Shown here: one piece after another, positions 13,749 to 22,631 of the stretch
Numbering within the stretch: the stretch's first letter is position 1
Layout of the letters: each line of letters starts with the position of its first letter
Source of the DNA: CAHJWO01 sp964245885
Lineage (GTDB): Bacteria; Verrucomicrobiota; Verrucomicrobiia; Chthoniobacterales; SZAS-18
Length of the DNA: 24,514 bases
NCBI GenBank assembly: GCA_964245885.1
Contig: CAXTOX010000055.1
Span: forward strand, 1 to 24,514
Direction: 5' to 3'
Notes under the pieces: generated by a model
Seen by the model: the letters and a program-made list of their open reading frames with translations, nothing else
Told to the model about the DNA's origin: nothing
Database searches by the model: none
Program-made: the position numbers and the translations under genes

Positions 13749-14384
13749 ATGAAACCTCTCTCCGACTGCCGGCTCTACGGCATCCTCGACCTCGGCTACG
13801 TCGCTCCCGCCTCTGCCGTCGACACTGCCCGGCAAATGATCGCCGGTGGCGTCGACATTCTGCAAATCCGCGCCAAGGGATTTCTCGCTCCCGACATCCT
13901 CGCGCTCGCGACGGAGATCCGGCCGCTGACCGAATCCGCCGGCGTGCCGCTCATCATCAACGACCATCCCTGGCTCGTCCCGCGCGTCGGGGCGGACGGC
14001 GCGCACATCGGCCAGGACGACGGCCCGCTCGCCGCCGCGCGGGTAAAAGCCGGTGAAAACCGGATCATCGGCCGTTCCACCCACAGCGTCGAACAGGCGC
14101 TCGCCGCGCGCGACGAAGGCGCTGATTACCTCGGGTTCGGACCGTTGTTCGCCACGCCGACCAAGCCGGACTACGTACCGGTCGGCCTCGACGACATCGC
14201 GCGGGTCCACGCGGTGGTCACCGACCGGCCGGTCTTCTGCATCGGGGGGATCAAACTGGAAAACCTGCCGCGCGTGCTCGCAGCCGGCGCGCGTCGGGTC
14301 GTGATCGTCTCGGGGCTGCTGCTGGCGAAGGACGTGGCCGGCTACGCGCGGTGTGCGTCCGAGTTGTTACGCGCCGTTGCCTGA
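13749..14384 (+). CDS. thiE: Thiamine phosphate synthase (ThiE) family
   Basis: This 211-residue TIM-barrel protein couples the thiazole and pyrimidine halves of thiamine, if it is a true ThiE. Visible motifs are QIRAK (39-43), IINDH (69-73, substrate pyrophosphate region), GAHIGQDD (84-91), GRSTHS (108-113), DYLGFGPLFATPTK (126-139) and CIGGI (164-168), the last forming the phosphate-binding loop. The ATG at 13749 starts MKPLSDCRLYGI; an upstream TTG would add residues encoded by the element C terminal repeat and is rejected. There is no Shine-Dalgarno sequence, because the repeat ends four bases before the start. The stop overlaps the next gene's ATG. TenI-like paralogues share this fold, so a regulatory role cannot be excluded. 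Confidence 0.88.
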   Translation: MKPLSDCRLYGILDLGYVAPASAVDTARQMIAGGVDILQIRAKGFLAPDILALATEIRPLTESAGVPLIINDHPWLVPRVGADGAHIGQDDGPLAAARVKAGENRIIGRSTHSVEQALAARDEGADYLGFGPLFATPTKPDYVPVGLDDIARVHAVVTDRPVFCIGGIKLENLPRVLAAGARRVVIVSGLLLAKDVAGYARCASELLRAVA

Positions 14385-15232
14385 TGCCGATGGCCGCGAA
14401 GATTCCCCGGGACGTGTTGCGCGTGGAAGGGCTGCGCATCGTGCGCGGCAAGGACACGATCCTCGACGGCATCGACTGGCGCGTCGAGCGTGGACAACAC
14501 TGGGTCATCCTCGGCGCGAACGGTTCGGGCAAAACCTCGCTGCTCAGCGCATTGACGGCTTACCTGACTCCCTCCGCTGGCACCGTGGAAGTGCTCGGCG
14601 CCATGTACGGCCGGACCGACTGGCGTGAACTCCGCCGGAGCGTCGGGCTGGTCAGTTCGTCGATCCGCCAGATGATCGGCGACGACGCGACGGCGCTGGA
14701 GGTCGTCGCCAGCGGCCGGGACGCCGTGCTGAACGCGGCGGGGGGCTTCAAACCCGCCGACTGCCGCCGCGCCGGGGACGTGTTGCGCCAGGTCGAAGCC
14801 CGCGCGCTGGCGAATCGCGCGTGGGGCGTGCTCTCGCAGGGCGAACGCCAGCGCGTGCTCATCGGCCGCACGCTGCTGGCCGCGCCGCCGCTGCTGATCC
14901 TCGATGAACCCTGCGCCGGGCTGGACCCGGTGGCGCGCGAGCGGTTCGTGCGTTTCCTGGACCGTCTCGGCCGCCGGCGCGGCGGACCGGCGCTCGTGCT
15001 GGTGACGCACCACGTCGAGGAGATCGCGCCGGTGTTCACCCATGCGCTCCTGCTGCGGCGCGGCGCGGTGCTCGCCTCCGGCGAAAAATCCCGCGTGCTC
15101 ACGACGGCGCGCCTGGCGGAGACGTTCGACGCGCCGCTGCGCCTGCGGCGGGGCCGGCGGGGGGACTACGCATTGAGCCTTGCGCCGGAACGCCAGCCGG
15201 TCAGCAGACCCGGCGGCGGCGAACCACGGTGA
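14384..15232 (+). CDS. ABC transporter ATPase, YlmA/ModF-like, no permease partner
   Basis: The ATG at 14384 overlaps the thiE stop (TGATG), so the two are translationally coupled. The 282-residue protein has Walker A GANGSGKTS (44-52), the signature LSQGERQRVLIGRTLL (from 150), Walker B LLILDEP (170-176) and the H-loop VTHH (207-210). The stretch MYGRTDWRELRRSVGLVSSSIRQ matches the YlmA/ModF group of soluble ATPases. Those usually lack a cognate permease, and none is near here. The role is unknown; coupling to thiE hints at vitamin-related transport or a housekeeping ATPase. The 3' end overlaps the convergent PEP-CTERM gene by 32 bp. The C-terminus after about residue 260 is Arg-rich and unconserved-looking. 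Confidence 0.92.
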   Translation: MPMAAKIPRDVLRVEGLRIVRGKDTILDGIDWRVERGQHWVILGANGSGKTSLLSALTAYLTPSAGTVEVLGAMYGRTDWRELRRSVGLVSSSIRQMIGDDATALEVVASGRDAVLNAAGGFKPADCRRAGDVLRQVEARALANRAWGVLSQGERQRVLIGRTLLAAPPLLILDEPCAGLDPVARERFVRFLDRLGRRRGGPALVLVTHHVEEIAPVFTHALLLRRGAVLASGEKSRVLTTARLAETFDAPLRLRRGRRGDYALSLAPERQPVSRPGGGEPR

Positions 15233-16088
15233 GGACCATCGCGCCGCTCGCGGCAGCGAAAAACGCCCACGTCGAAGGCTCCGGCACCGCGCCGAGCGGG
15301 ACAAAAGAACCCAGGGCGGTCGGCGCGGTGGTCAGAATTGCGTAGTTGTCGCTCTCGAAGGTCGCTCCGGTCTCCGAGATGACGATTTTGCTGATCTTGG
15401 TGCCGGAGGCGGCGATGAAATCCAGGTACGCGTAGTATTGCCCGTTGTTCAGGCGGCCGGTGGTGGTGGACGTGCCCGTCGGCTGCCCCAGGTAGTTGGC
15501 GGTCGCGTAGCTGGAACCGTTGATCGCGGTAATGTTGGTGTTGGCTCCCAGGAAGTTGGTGAACGTCGACGCGTTGAACGTCCCGATCAGGCCGTTGTTC
15601 TGGTCGTACAGGGAGAGGCTGTTGCCGCTGTCGACGGCGCACCATTCCAACCCGAGATAGCCGACCGGCGCGGAAAGCTGGAGCGTGGTGGTGCCGGTGC
15701 CGGAAACGCCGAGGTAGTTGCCCTGGCCGCCGCCGCCGTACTGGCCGTTGGCGATGACGCTGAAGTTACCCGCCGCGACGGAGAATTTCGCCTGGTTGGG
15801 CGCGGGGATCGCCGTCGCCGGGGAGGTATTCGTGTTGTAGCTGAGCGCCGTGGAAGTGAGGGAGGTGTAGGTGGTCCCCGCGGTGGCGTTGCTGCCGTCG
15901 AAGGTCTCGCTCACCGCGCTGGTGTAGCCGGCCGTGTAAGTGCCGGCCGCGTTGGGCGCGCCGCTGGTTTGCGCGGTCTGGGTGAAGGGGGAAGAGAGAT
16001 AAACATTCACCGAGCTGGCGGCGCCAGCCGGGACGCTGGCGACAATCAGGAGCAGGGCAGCGGTGAGAGACGGAGATAGCTTGTGCAT
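15201..16088 (-). CDS. PEP-CTERM sorted exported protein
   Basis: This 295-residue protein has an N-terminal signal peptide (MHKLSPSLTAALLLIVASVPAGA) and a C-terminal PEP-CTERM anchor: the VPEPSTWAFF motif, a hydrophobic helix (AAASGAMVLTVV) and a basic RRRRVC end. The middle is rich in Thr, Ser, Asn and Gly with beta-strand character. It contains YLGLEWCAVDSGNSLSLYDQ and YYAYLDFIA-TKISKIVISE, a sandwich-like pattern common among such proteins. Exosortase (EpsH) cuts PEP-CTERM proteins during export, often to the surface or biofilm matrix; no exosortase gene is in the window. The start at 16088 was chosen because longer starts place charged residues before the signal peptide. It is divergent from the PfkB gene with 209 bp between. 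Confidence 0.93.
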   Translation of the reverse strand: MHKLSPSLTAALLLIVASVPAGAASSVNVYLSSPFTQTAQTSGAPNAAGTYTAGYTSAVSETFDGSNATAGTTYTSLTSTALSYNTNTSPATAIPAPNQAKFSVAAGNFSVIANGQYGGGGQGNYLGVSGTGTTTLQLSAPVGYLGLEWCAVDSGNSLSLYDQNNGLIGTFNASTFTNFLGANTNITAINGSSYATANYLGQPTGTSTTTGRLNNGQYYAYLDFIAASGTKISKIVISETGATFESDNYAILTTAPTALGSFVPLGAVPEPSTWAFFAAASGAMVLTVVRRRRVC

Positions 16089-16297
16089 GGATCGACAGGC
16101 GGAGTGAAGATTGGTATGGTTGTGCGGCACGGAAGAATGCGGAAGCTTCTCCCGGCCGGGATCGATGGAAGCACGTCTGATGCCAGTAGGTCAAAAAGCC
16201 CAAAAAACGGGGTAAATCTCGTGAAACCGCGTTGCGCGCAGATCGCCGCATCTTCGGCTTTCCTTTTTGAGACGCTTTCCTGTATCGGTGGGCGTCT

Positions 16298-17212
16298 ATG
16301 CCCGTTCTCATCGTTGGCTCCATCGCCCTGGACACCGTCAAAACCCCCGTCGAGGAACACGCCGACCTGCTCGGCGGCTCGGCCTCGTACGCCGCCGTCA
16401 GCGCGAGTTTCTTCACCGAAGCGCAGCTCGTCGGCATCGTCGGCAATGACTTTCCCCAGGCGCACGTGGAGTATTTCCAATCGCGCCGGATCGATCTGGA
16501 AGGTCTCCAGCAGGTCGAGGGTGAATCCTTCCGCTGGTCGGGCGAATACATGACCGACATGAACGTGCGCGAGACGCGTTTGGTGGCGCTCAACGTCTTC
16601 GAGCATTTCACCCCGCACCTGCCGGACTCCTACCGCCAGACGCCGTACGTCCTGCTGGCCAACATCGCGCCCTCGCTCCAGAGCCACGTCCTCGACCAGA
16701 TGGCCCGGCCGCGCTTCGTGGTGGCTGACACGATGGACCTGTGGATCACGATTGCCAAGCAGGACCTCCTGGACCTCCTCGCACGCGTGGACCTGCTAAT
16801 CCTCAACGATTCCGAGGCCAAGATGCTCACCGGGGAGACGAACCTTATCCGTGCGGCGGAAACCATCCGCAGCTACGGCCCCGGCTACGTGGCGATCAAG
16901 AAGGGCGAACACGGCTGCCTGCTCTTCGGCGACGCCGGGAAGAAGGAGTTCTTTTCCTGTCCGGCTTACCCGCTGGCGAACCTACACGACCCGACCGGCG
17001 CCGGCGACTGCTTCGCGGGCGGTGCGATTGGGGAACTGGCGCGGGCGAACGAGGAGAAAATTACTTTCGAGGCGTTGAAGAAAGCGGTGGTCAGCGGCAG
17101 CGTGGTCGCGAGCTTCAACGTGGAGGCATTCAGTCTGGAGCGACTGCGCACCCTGAGCAACGCGGACCTTGACGCGCGCCACGGGGAGTTTCGGCAGATC
17201 AGCCAGTTCTAG
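16298..17212 (+). CDS. PfkB-family carbohydrate/nucleoside kinase
   Basis: This 304-residue ribokinase-fold kinase opens with MPVLIVGSIALDTV and has a glycine pair LLGGSASYAAVSAS near residue 29. The PfkB signature 2 is DPTGAGDCFAGG (231-242), with catalytic Asp at about 237. KKGEHGCLLF and ILNDSEAKMLTGE are typical of the fold. It should transfer phosphate from ATP to a sugar or nucleoside hydroxyl; the substrate cannot be read. The N-terminal lid is shorter than in ribokinase. The 3' end is overlapped antisense by the next PEP-CTERM gene as assembled. It is otherwise a single-gene unit between two surface-protein genes. Confidence 0.94.
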   Translation: MPVLIVGSIALDTVKTPVEEHADLLGGSASYAAVSASFFTEAQLVGIVGNDFPQAHVEYFQSRRIDLEGLQQVEGESFRWSGEYMTDMNVRETRLVALNVFEHFTPHLPDSYRQTPYVLLANIAPSLQSHVLDQMARPRFVVADTMDLWITIAKQDLLDLLARVDLLILNDSEAKMLTGETNLIRAAETIRSYGPGYVAIKKGEHGCLLFGDAGKKEFFSCPAYPLANLHDPTGAGDCFAGGAIGELARANEEKITFEALKKAVVSGSVVASFNVEAFSLERLRTLSNADLDARHGEFRQISQF

Positions 17213-18067
17213 GGATCTCAGACGGTTGATGGCGTCCAGGCGGTTTCGCCGCGCCGCCCGGAGAGCGCGGGCGGCGAAAATACCCGTCGCGCCGACCAGA
17301 CTGAGCAGCGCCAGCGTGGAAGGCCCGGGCACGGTGCCGAACGTCAGGTCCGACAAGCCGAGGACCTGGATCGTCGAACGGGCTGTTCCGCCGCCGGCGG
17401 AGGCGGCGTCCGTGTGGGGGAAGGTGAGCTGCGTGATCGGCGTGCGGCCGAACGTCACGCCGGTGTTGCCGGCACCGGAGGTCCGCGCGCGGTTGCCGGT
17501 GGCGGTGAAGCTGGCCGAGTCCGCGCCGAGGGTGCCGCTGTTGGCCGTGCCGGGAGCCAGACTGATCGGCGGCGTCGCCGCGCCCCCGGTGCCGAGGCCG
17601 AAGAGGTTGGTGATGGAATTGTGGTGTCCCCCGCTGCCGGTTAACCTGTTGTCCACGTCATCGAAGGAGAACAGCAAGTTGGAAACCGGCTGGCTGAAGA
17701 AGACCGTCACCGGGATCGAACGGTCGGCNNNNNNNNNNACGTTGCCGGCGGAGTTGTCAAAATCCCCGAGGATTTGCAGGGCCTGTTTCCCGGTGACGCC
17801 GCCGTTGGTGTAAGCCGCGGGGTTGGTGCCGTTGGTGCCGACCGCCGGGCTGGGCGAGACGGTGGAGAAGAACGTGTTGTTGCCGAACTGGATGCTGGCC
17901 GTGTTGCCGTTGATCGCGGCGAGGTTGGTTCGCTGGATCGCCTGCGCGCCGGTGGGTGCGTAGGCCGGGATCAGGCTGCCCCAGCTCAAGGTGTCCGCGT
18001 GCGCCGCGCCGGCCCCGAGGAACATGGCTGCACCGACGAGTGAGAGGGAGCGGAGAACGGAACGCAT
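16982..18067 (-). CDS. Second PEP-CTERM protein (assembly gap; no stop at the expected C-terminus)
   Basis: It starts at 18067 with the signal peptide MRSVLRSLSLVGAAMFLGAGAAHA. The exported body includes FFSQPVSNLLFSFDDVDN, a common element of PEP-CTERM proteins. The sorting region is VPGPSTLALLSLVGATGIFAARALRAARRNR, with Gly replacing Glu in the motif but a normal helix and basic end (near 17245). Such proteins normally end within a few residues, but this frame continues roughly 85-90 codons to 16982 and covers the last 231 bp of the kinase gene on the other strand. A one-base shift would give a stop near 17220, so a sequencing or real frameshift near the end is the simplest explanation. The ten Ns at 17729-17738 keep frame. 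Confidence 0.8.
   Translation of the reverse strand: MRSVLRSLSLVGAAMFLGAGAAHADTLSWGSLIPAYAPTGAQAIQRTNLAAINGNTASIQFGNNTFFSTVSPSPAVGTNGTNPAAYTNGGVTGKQALQILGDFDNSAGNXXXXADRSIPVTVFFSQPVSNLLFSFDDVDNRLTGSGGHHNSITNLFGLGTGGAATPPISLAPGTANSGTLGADSASFTATGNRARTSGAGNTGVTFGRTPITQLTFPHTDAASAGGGTARSTIQVLGLSDLTFGTVPGPSTLALLSLVGATGIFAARALRAARRNRLDAINRLRSLELADLPKLPVARVKVRVAQGAQSLQTECLHVEARDHAAADHRFLQRLESNFLLVRPRQFPNRTAREAVAGAGRVV
17729..17738. other. Assembly gap (10 N) inside the second PEP-CTERM gene
   Basis: The same frame is readable on both sides (GDFDNSAGN before and ADRSIPVTVFF after, minus strand). The missing sequence is therefore one base more than a multiple of three, or short. Confidence 0.97.
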
Positions 18068-18194
18068 GGTTGAAAGCACATCCTGGCCTGGTGGACGACG
18101 CGGGGCCATCAGGTGAAATCCCCCCTTTTGGCGTGGGATGTACCGAACGGGCGGAGCGTTCCGCACCGCTGGCGCAACGGGCGGTGCGACTGCC

Positions 18195-21100
18195 CTACAA
18201 CCCGCCGATGCTCCGGAGCCGTTGCGCGGAGACGGACTGGGCGGTGCCGAGTTCCTGGGCGAAGATCGACACGCGGAACTCCTCCAGCAGCCAGTGGAAC
18301 GCCTCCCTTTGCGCGGCCGGCACGCGCGTTTCCCAACTCGTGAACGGAGCGAGCGCGCCCGCCTTTTCCGCATCCTTGGCGGGGCTGAGGGCAGCGCGTT
18401 CGGCCCGCACCGCCACGGCCCGCAGAAAACGCGGCAGATGCGCCATCTGAGCCGGTGGGGTGCGGACGGGGAAGTCGTTCCCGGCGAGACGTTCCACGTC
18501 GGCCTCCATGCCGGCGTACTTCTTGGACGACGCCAGGATCTGACGGCGGGTTCCGAGCACCTTGCCCACGGTCTCGCCAGTGTGCCGCGCCAGCAGGGGC
18601 AACTCCCGCCGCGCGTGTTCGGTCAGGGCTTGGAAACGCGCTTGCGCGAGCGGGAACACCGGTTCCAACGTCAACGCCGCGCCGACGACATGGCGGTAGG
18701 AGGCTTCCTGGAGCACCTCCAGCGGCGAGCGCACGGCGGGAGCTGTTTTGTTCGCCGCGGCCGGTTTGGCCTGGACCGTCCAGGCGTTGAGCGCGGCCCG
18801 GAAGTCGGGAGCTTTGCCGCCGCCCGCCGCGCTGCCCGAACCCGCCTTGGCGATCAGGCTGCCGAGTTCCTTGCGGACCCAGGCGAGGTCGCATTCCAGG
18901 GTGCGTTCGGCGAGCCGTCGCACGCCCGCGCGTGAAGCCGTTTCAGCTTCCTCGCGCTTGCGGAAAAGCCGCACGTCCACCTCGCCTTCGTGCACCGCCA
19001 AGCCGGGGAACGCCAACAGCGGCGTGCCACCCATTTCCTCGACGACCACCGACGCGGGCAGGTCCCCGAAGCTCCACGTTTTCACCGCCGATTTTTCCCA
19101 ACGCCGCGCCGCCTGCTCCCAGGCGTCGGACCGGTGGTCGGTCTTTTCCAACGCCGCCTGGAGGAAGGGCAGGTCGCGTCCGGCCGCGAGCGGCTTGTTG
19201 TCGCGGTCCACCACCTCGACGCGGGGCCGCAGGTGCGCGGGCAGGCTGTCCGGCGGCCAGTCGGTCGCCCGCACGTCCACGCCGTAGCGTTTGCTGAGGA
19301 ACGCGGCCAGTGCCGTCAGAAAATCCGCGCGGCCCGGCGCGAAGTTTTCCGCGACCTCGCGCACCTTGGGTTCGAGCGGCTGTAGCGCGACGCGGATCGC
19401 CTTGGGCAACGCGCGCAGGAGCGTCGCGGCCTGTTCGGCGCGCAGGCCGGGCACCATCCACTGCACCTGTCCGGCGGTCAGGCCGTCGATGGCAGGGAGG
19501 GGAACGCGGACGGTCACGCCATCGCGTTCCTCGCCGGGGGCGTAGGCGTAGGCGAGCGGCAGCGCGGTGTTGTTGAGCGCGACCTGCTCGGGGAACAGCG
19601 CGCGGTCGAAGCCGTCCGCTTCGCCGGCGGGCAGGAGGTCTTCTTCCTTGGCGCAGAGGAAGTCCGGTTCCTTCGTGATGCGGGCTCGCACCAGCTTGTT
19701 GAGGTCGTGCAGGGAGGAAACTCCTTCGATGCGCGCCGCGTAGAAGCGGTGAAACGCCTCGTCCAGACTGTCCACGCGCCGGTCGCGCACGCGAGTGAGG
19801 ACGGCCTCGATGCGCTCGCGCAAGGCGGCGTTGTGCTTGACGAAGCGGTGTTCGACGTGTGCTTCGCCCGCCACGAGCGCGCCGCGGATGAAGAGTTCCT
19901 TCGCCTTGGCGGCGTCGATCCGGCCGTAGTCCACCCGGCGGCGGAGGATCTCCAGGCCGGACAACAGCACGCGCTCCCAAGCGAGCACCCGTTCGGACTT
20001 TTCATTCCAGTGCGGGTCCGCATAGCTGAACCGGCAGAGGTGCGCGCCGAGTTCGGCCACCCACTCGGGGGCGATGTGCGCGACCGTGCGCGCGAAGAGC
20101 TGCGAGGTCTGCACGATCTCGCCCGCGACGAGCCAGGGCGGCTGGTTGGTCTTCTCGGGCGCGGCGGCGGGGCTGCCAGGAGGCGGTTCCCCCTTGCGGC
20201 GTTTTTCCTGGCGCGCGTAGAGGCCGGAACCGGGAAACAACGTCACCAGCCGGTTACCGGTGGCGGTGTAGGTGTTGCGTTCCTTACGCTGGGCGACCTG
20301 GCCGAGCAGGCCGGTGAGGACCGAGCGGTGAACCCGGGCGTAGTTCACCGGGTCCGAGAAATCCGTCATCAGCCCGGTGGACGCGGGGCGGCCGTCCCCG
20401 TCGCGCATGGCGTCGGCGAGCTGCCCGTGGATGTCGCGCCACTNNNNNNNNNNGGAAAGGAAGTTCGTCTTGGCGAAACGCCGCAGGGTGTTGCGGCTGG
20501 GATTCTCGGGGATGGCCTGCCAGAGGTGCAGCAGCGAGAGGAAGTCGGACGCCGTGTCGGCGAAGGCACGGTGCGCGTTGGCGGCGGCTTCCTTGTCGTC
20601 CTCGGGGCGTTCGCGCGGGTCGGGCACGCTCAGGCCGGCGGCGATGACGAGCACTTCGGGCAACGCTTTTTCCTCGCGCGCCTGGAGGAGCATNNNNNNN
20701 NNNTCCGGCCGAGCGTCGGGTCGAGCGGCAGCCGGGCCAGTTCGCGGCCGAGCGGGGTCAGGGCGTGGGCCTCGTCGAGCGCGCCGAGTTCGTGCAGGAG
20801 CGCGTACCCGGCGCGCACGGAAGCGGCCAGGGGCGGTTCGAGGAAAGGGAACGTCTCGATCTCGCCCAGCCGGAACGCCTTCATGCGCAGGATGACTTCC
20901 GCGAGGTTGGCGCGCTGGATTTCGGGCTGGGTGAAGCGCGGACGCTTGTCGTAGTCCTCCTGGTCGTAGAGCCGGATGCAAATGCCGTCCTGCAAGCGGC
21001 CCGCACGGCCGGCGCGCTGGTTGGCGCTGCTCTGGCTGATCTCCTCGACGGGCAGCCGTTTGGTGCGCGTGCGCGGATTGTAGCGGCTCACGCGCGCCAG

Positions 21101-22036
21101 CCCCGTGTCGATCACGTAGCGGATGCGTGGGATCGTCAGCGACGTTTCGGCGATGTTCGTGGCCACGATCACCCGCCGCGCCAGGCCGGGGGAGAACACC
21201 CGCGTCTGCTCGGCCGCCGGCATCCGGCCGTACAGCCCGACGACTTCCGTGCCGCGCCCGAGGCGGGCTTCAAGGAGATCGCGCGTCTCGCGGATGTCGC
21301 GTTCCGTCGGCATGAAGACGAGCACGTCGCCCAAGTCGGATTCGGTGAGCGCGTCCTCCGTCGCGCGCACGGCGGCTTCCACGAACGTCTCGTCTTCCAG
21401 TTCTTCCTCCACCGAACCGCCGACCGGCTGGTAGCGCACCTCCACCGGGAACAGCCGTCCCGACACCTCGACCACCGGCGCGCCGCCGAACGCCGCCGAG
21501 AACGCCGCCGTGTCGATGGTCGCCGACGTGATGACCAGCCGCAGGTCGCCGGGCGGGCGGCGGCGCAGGAGTTCCTTCAGGTAGCCGAGCAGGAAGTCGA
21601 TGTTGAGCGAGCGTTCGTGCGCCTCGTCGATGATGAGGGTGCCGTAGGCGCGCAGCAGCGGGTCTGACTGGACTTCGGCCAGCAGGATGCCGTCGGTCAT
21701 GAACTTGACCCGCGTGTCGCGGCCGGTTTGGTCGTCGAAGCGGATTTTGCAGCCCACCTCGCGGCCCCAGGTCACGCCGAGTTCCTCCGCCACGCGGCGC
21801 GACACGCTCAGGGCCGCGACGCGGCGCGGCTGGGTGCAGCCGATCAGGCGCGGTCGGCGGTCGCGTTCGTCCGGCGGCGCGGCTTCGAGGCAGAGTTTGG
21901 GGAGTTGCGTCGTTTTGCCCGAACCGGTCTCACCCGCGACGATGACGACCGGGTGCGCGCGCAGGGCGGTGAGGATTTCCTCGCGCCGGGTGCTGACGGG
22001 CAGGTCAGCAGGATAGCGGATAGGCACGGGGATCAT
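18195..22036 (-). CDS. hrpA: ATP-dependent DEAH-box RNA helicase HrpA (two assembly gaps)
   Basis: This protein of about 1,280 residues has the length and layout of HrpA. The helicase core carries Walker A GETGSGKTT (35-43), motif II DEAH (137-140), motif III SAT (171-173), and motif VI QRAGRAGR (340-347). A ratchet/OB-fold region follows (LPLDPTLGR, LPEVLVIAAGLSVPDPRERPED), then a long HrpA-specific C-terminal region (DUF3418-like) ending RLRSIGGL. Such helicases remodel RNA and rescue stalled ribosomes in some bacteria. Ten-N gaps lie at 20444-20453 (in frame, about six residues such as YLRMRE expected) and 20694-20703. At the second gap the frame changes, but the flanking residues join almost directly as PTLGR-MLLQA. 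The ATG at 22036 was chosen over an upstream TTG. Confidence 0.96.
20444..20453. other. Assembly gap (10 N) inside hrpA
   Basis: On the minus strand the flanks read TNFLS before and WRDIHGQL after, in one frame. Family knowledge predicts about six missing residues, so the true gap is probably near 19 bases. Confidence 0.95.
20694..20703. other. Assembly gap (10 N) inside hrpA, probably no missing sequence
   Basis: On the minus strand the flanks read PLDPTLGR then MLLQAREEK, which are adjacent in HrpA proteins. The base A before the Ns is likely the same A as in the ATG after them. The contigs probably abut or overlap, and the frame change is an artefact. Confidence 0.9.
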
Positions 22037-22160
22037 CGGAGGGCGCAAGCGGCCACCAACTTACACCAACCGCGTGTCCTGGTCCGCCGAATTTCTGGGT
22101 TCCACGGTCCGCCGCGGGTCCCGTGTTTGCAAAGCGCGCGGTTTGTCCCGTTCCCTCGGC

Positions 22161-22556
22161 ATGAATAAACTCAAATCCTGGTTGTTCGCTTCCCTGCTCC
22201 TTGTGGGCGTTGGTCCGACGCTCCACGCCCAGGATCGCGTGCTCAACGAGTACACCGCGCGTTTGAGCGAGCAGGACCATTTCAGCAGCGACGGGGTGCG
22301 GTTGACCTCGCCGGCGGCAATCATCCGCCAGGATCGGGCGAATTTTTACAAGTTCCACCGGGCGGACCCGGAGGACGAAGCGGATCGCTACTTCGACACG
22401 GCAGAACACCGTGAACGCCTGGAGCAGATGCTAGAACGTGGTCGTACCGACCGCCACGCGTACAGAGCAATCGTCGACGGTACACCGCTGATCCACGTCG
22501 TTGTCTACCGCGAAGGGGATGGAGTGTTCATCGACGTGAAAGTGATCGGGCGGTGA
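22161..22556 (+). CDS. Small exported protein of unknown function
   Basis: Starting at 22161 the protein has 131 residues with a signal peptide MNKLKSWLFASLLLVGVGPTLHA and a mature start QDRVLNEYTARL. The upstream frame extension would bury the signal peptide and is rejected. The mature part is charged and largely helical in character (DPEDEADRYFDTAEHRERLEQMLERG), ending in two short strands (THRVV-type VVVYREGD, VFIDVKVIG). No family is recognised. It is divergent from hrpA (124 bp) and converges with the ECF sigma gene, with a strong hairpin in between. Confidence 0.78.
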   Translation: MNKLKSWLFASLLLVGVGPTLHAQDRVLNEYTARLSEQDHFSSDGVRLTSPAAIIRQDRANFYKFHRADPEDEADRYFDTAEHRERLEQMLERGRTDRHAYRAIVDGTPLIHVVVYREGDGVFIDVKVIGR

Positions 22557-22572
22557 ACACCGCCGGGTCGCA

Positions 22573-22606
22573 GCGAGTCCGCGAGGCACCGCCTAGCGAA
22601 ACTCGC
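22573..22606. terminator. Bidirectional hairpin between convergent genes
   Basis: GCGAGT (22573-22578) pairs with ACTCGC (22601-22606), allowing one bulged A. The stem continues inward through CGC/GCG and AGGC/GCCT to an ACC loop, about 13 base pairs with two mismatches. No U-tract follows on either strand, so termination is inferred from position and stem strength. Confidence 0.45.
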
Positions 22607-22631
22607 CCTCTCAAGCCTGTTGAAGGATGGA

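Noticed and set aside
12411..13750. Possible CRISPR array or tandem repeat locus
   Set aside because: The repeats are palindromic, of three different families, in mixed orientation and without regular spacers; no cas gene is near.
13500..14210. Minus-strand frame across element C and the start of thiE
   Set aside because: It is a shadow of thiE and repeat DNA without recognisable motifs.
19707..20954. Long plus-strand frame opposite hrpA
   Set aside because: It is antisense to recognisable helicase sequence and spans two N gaps; no protein motif is visible.
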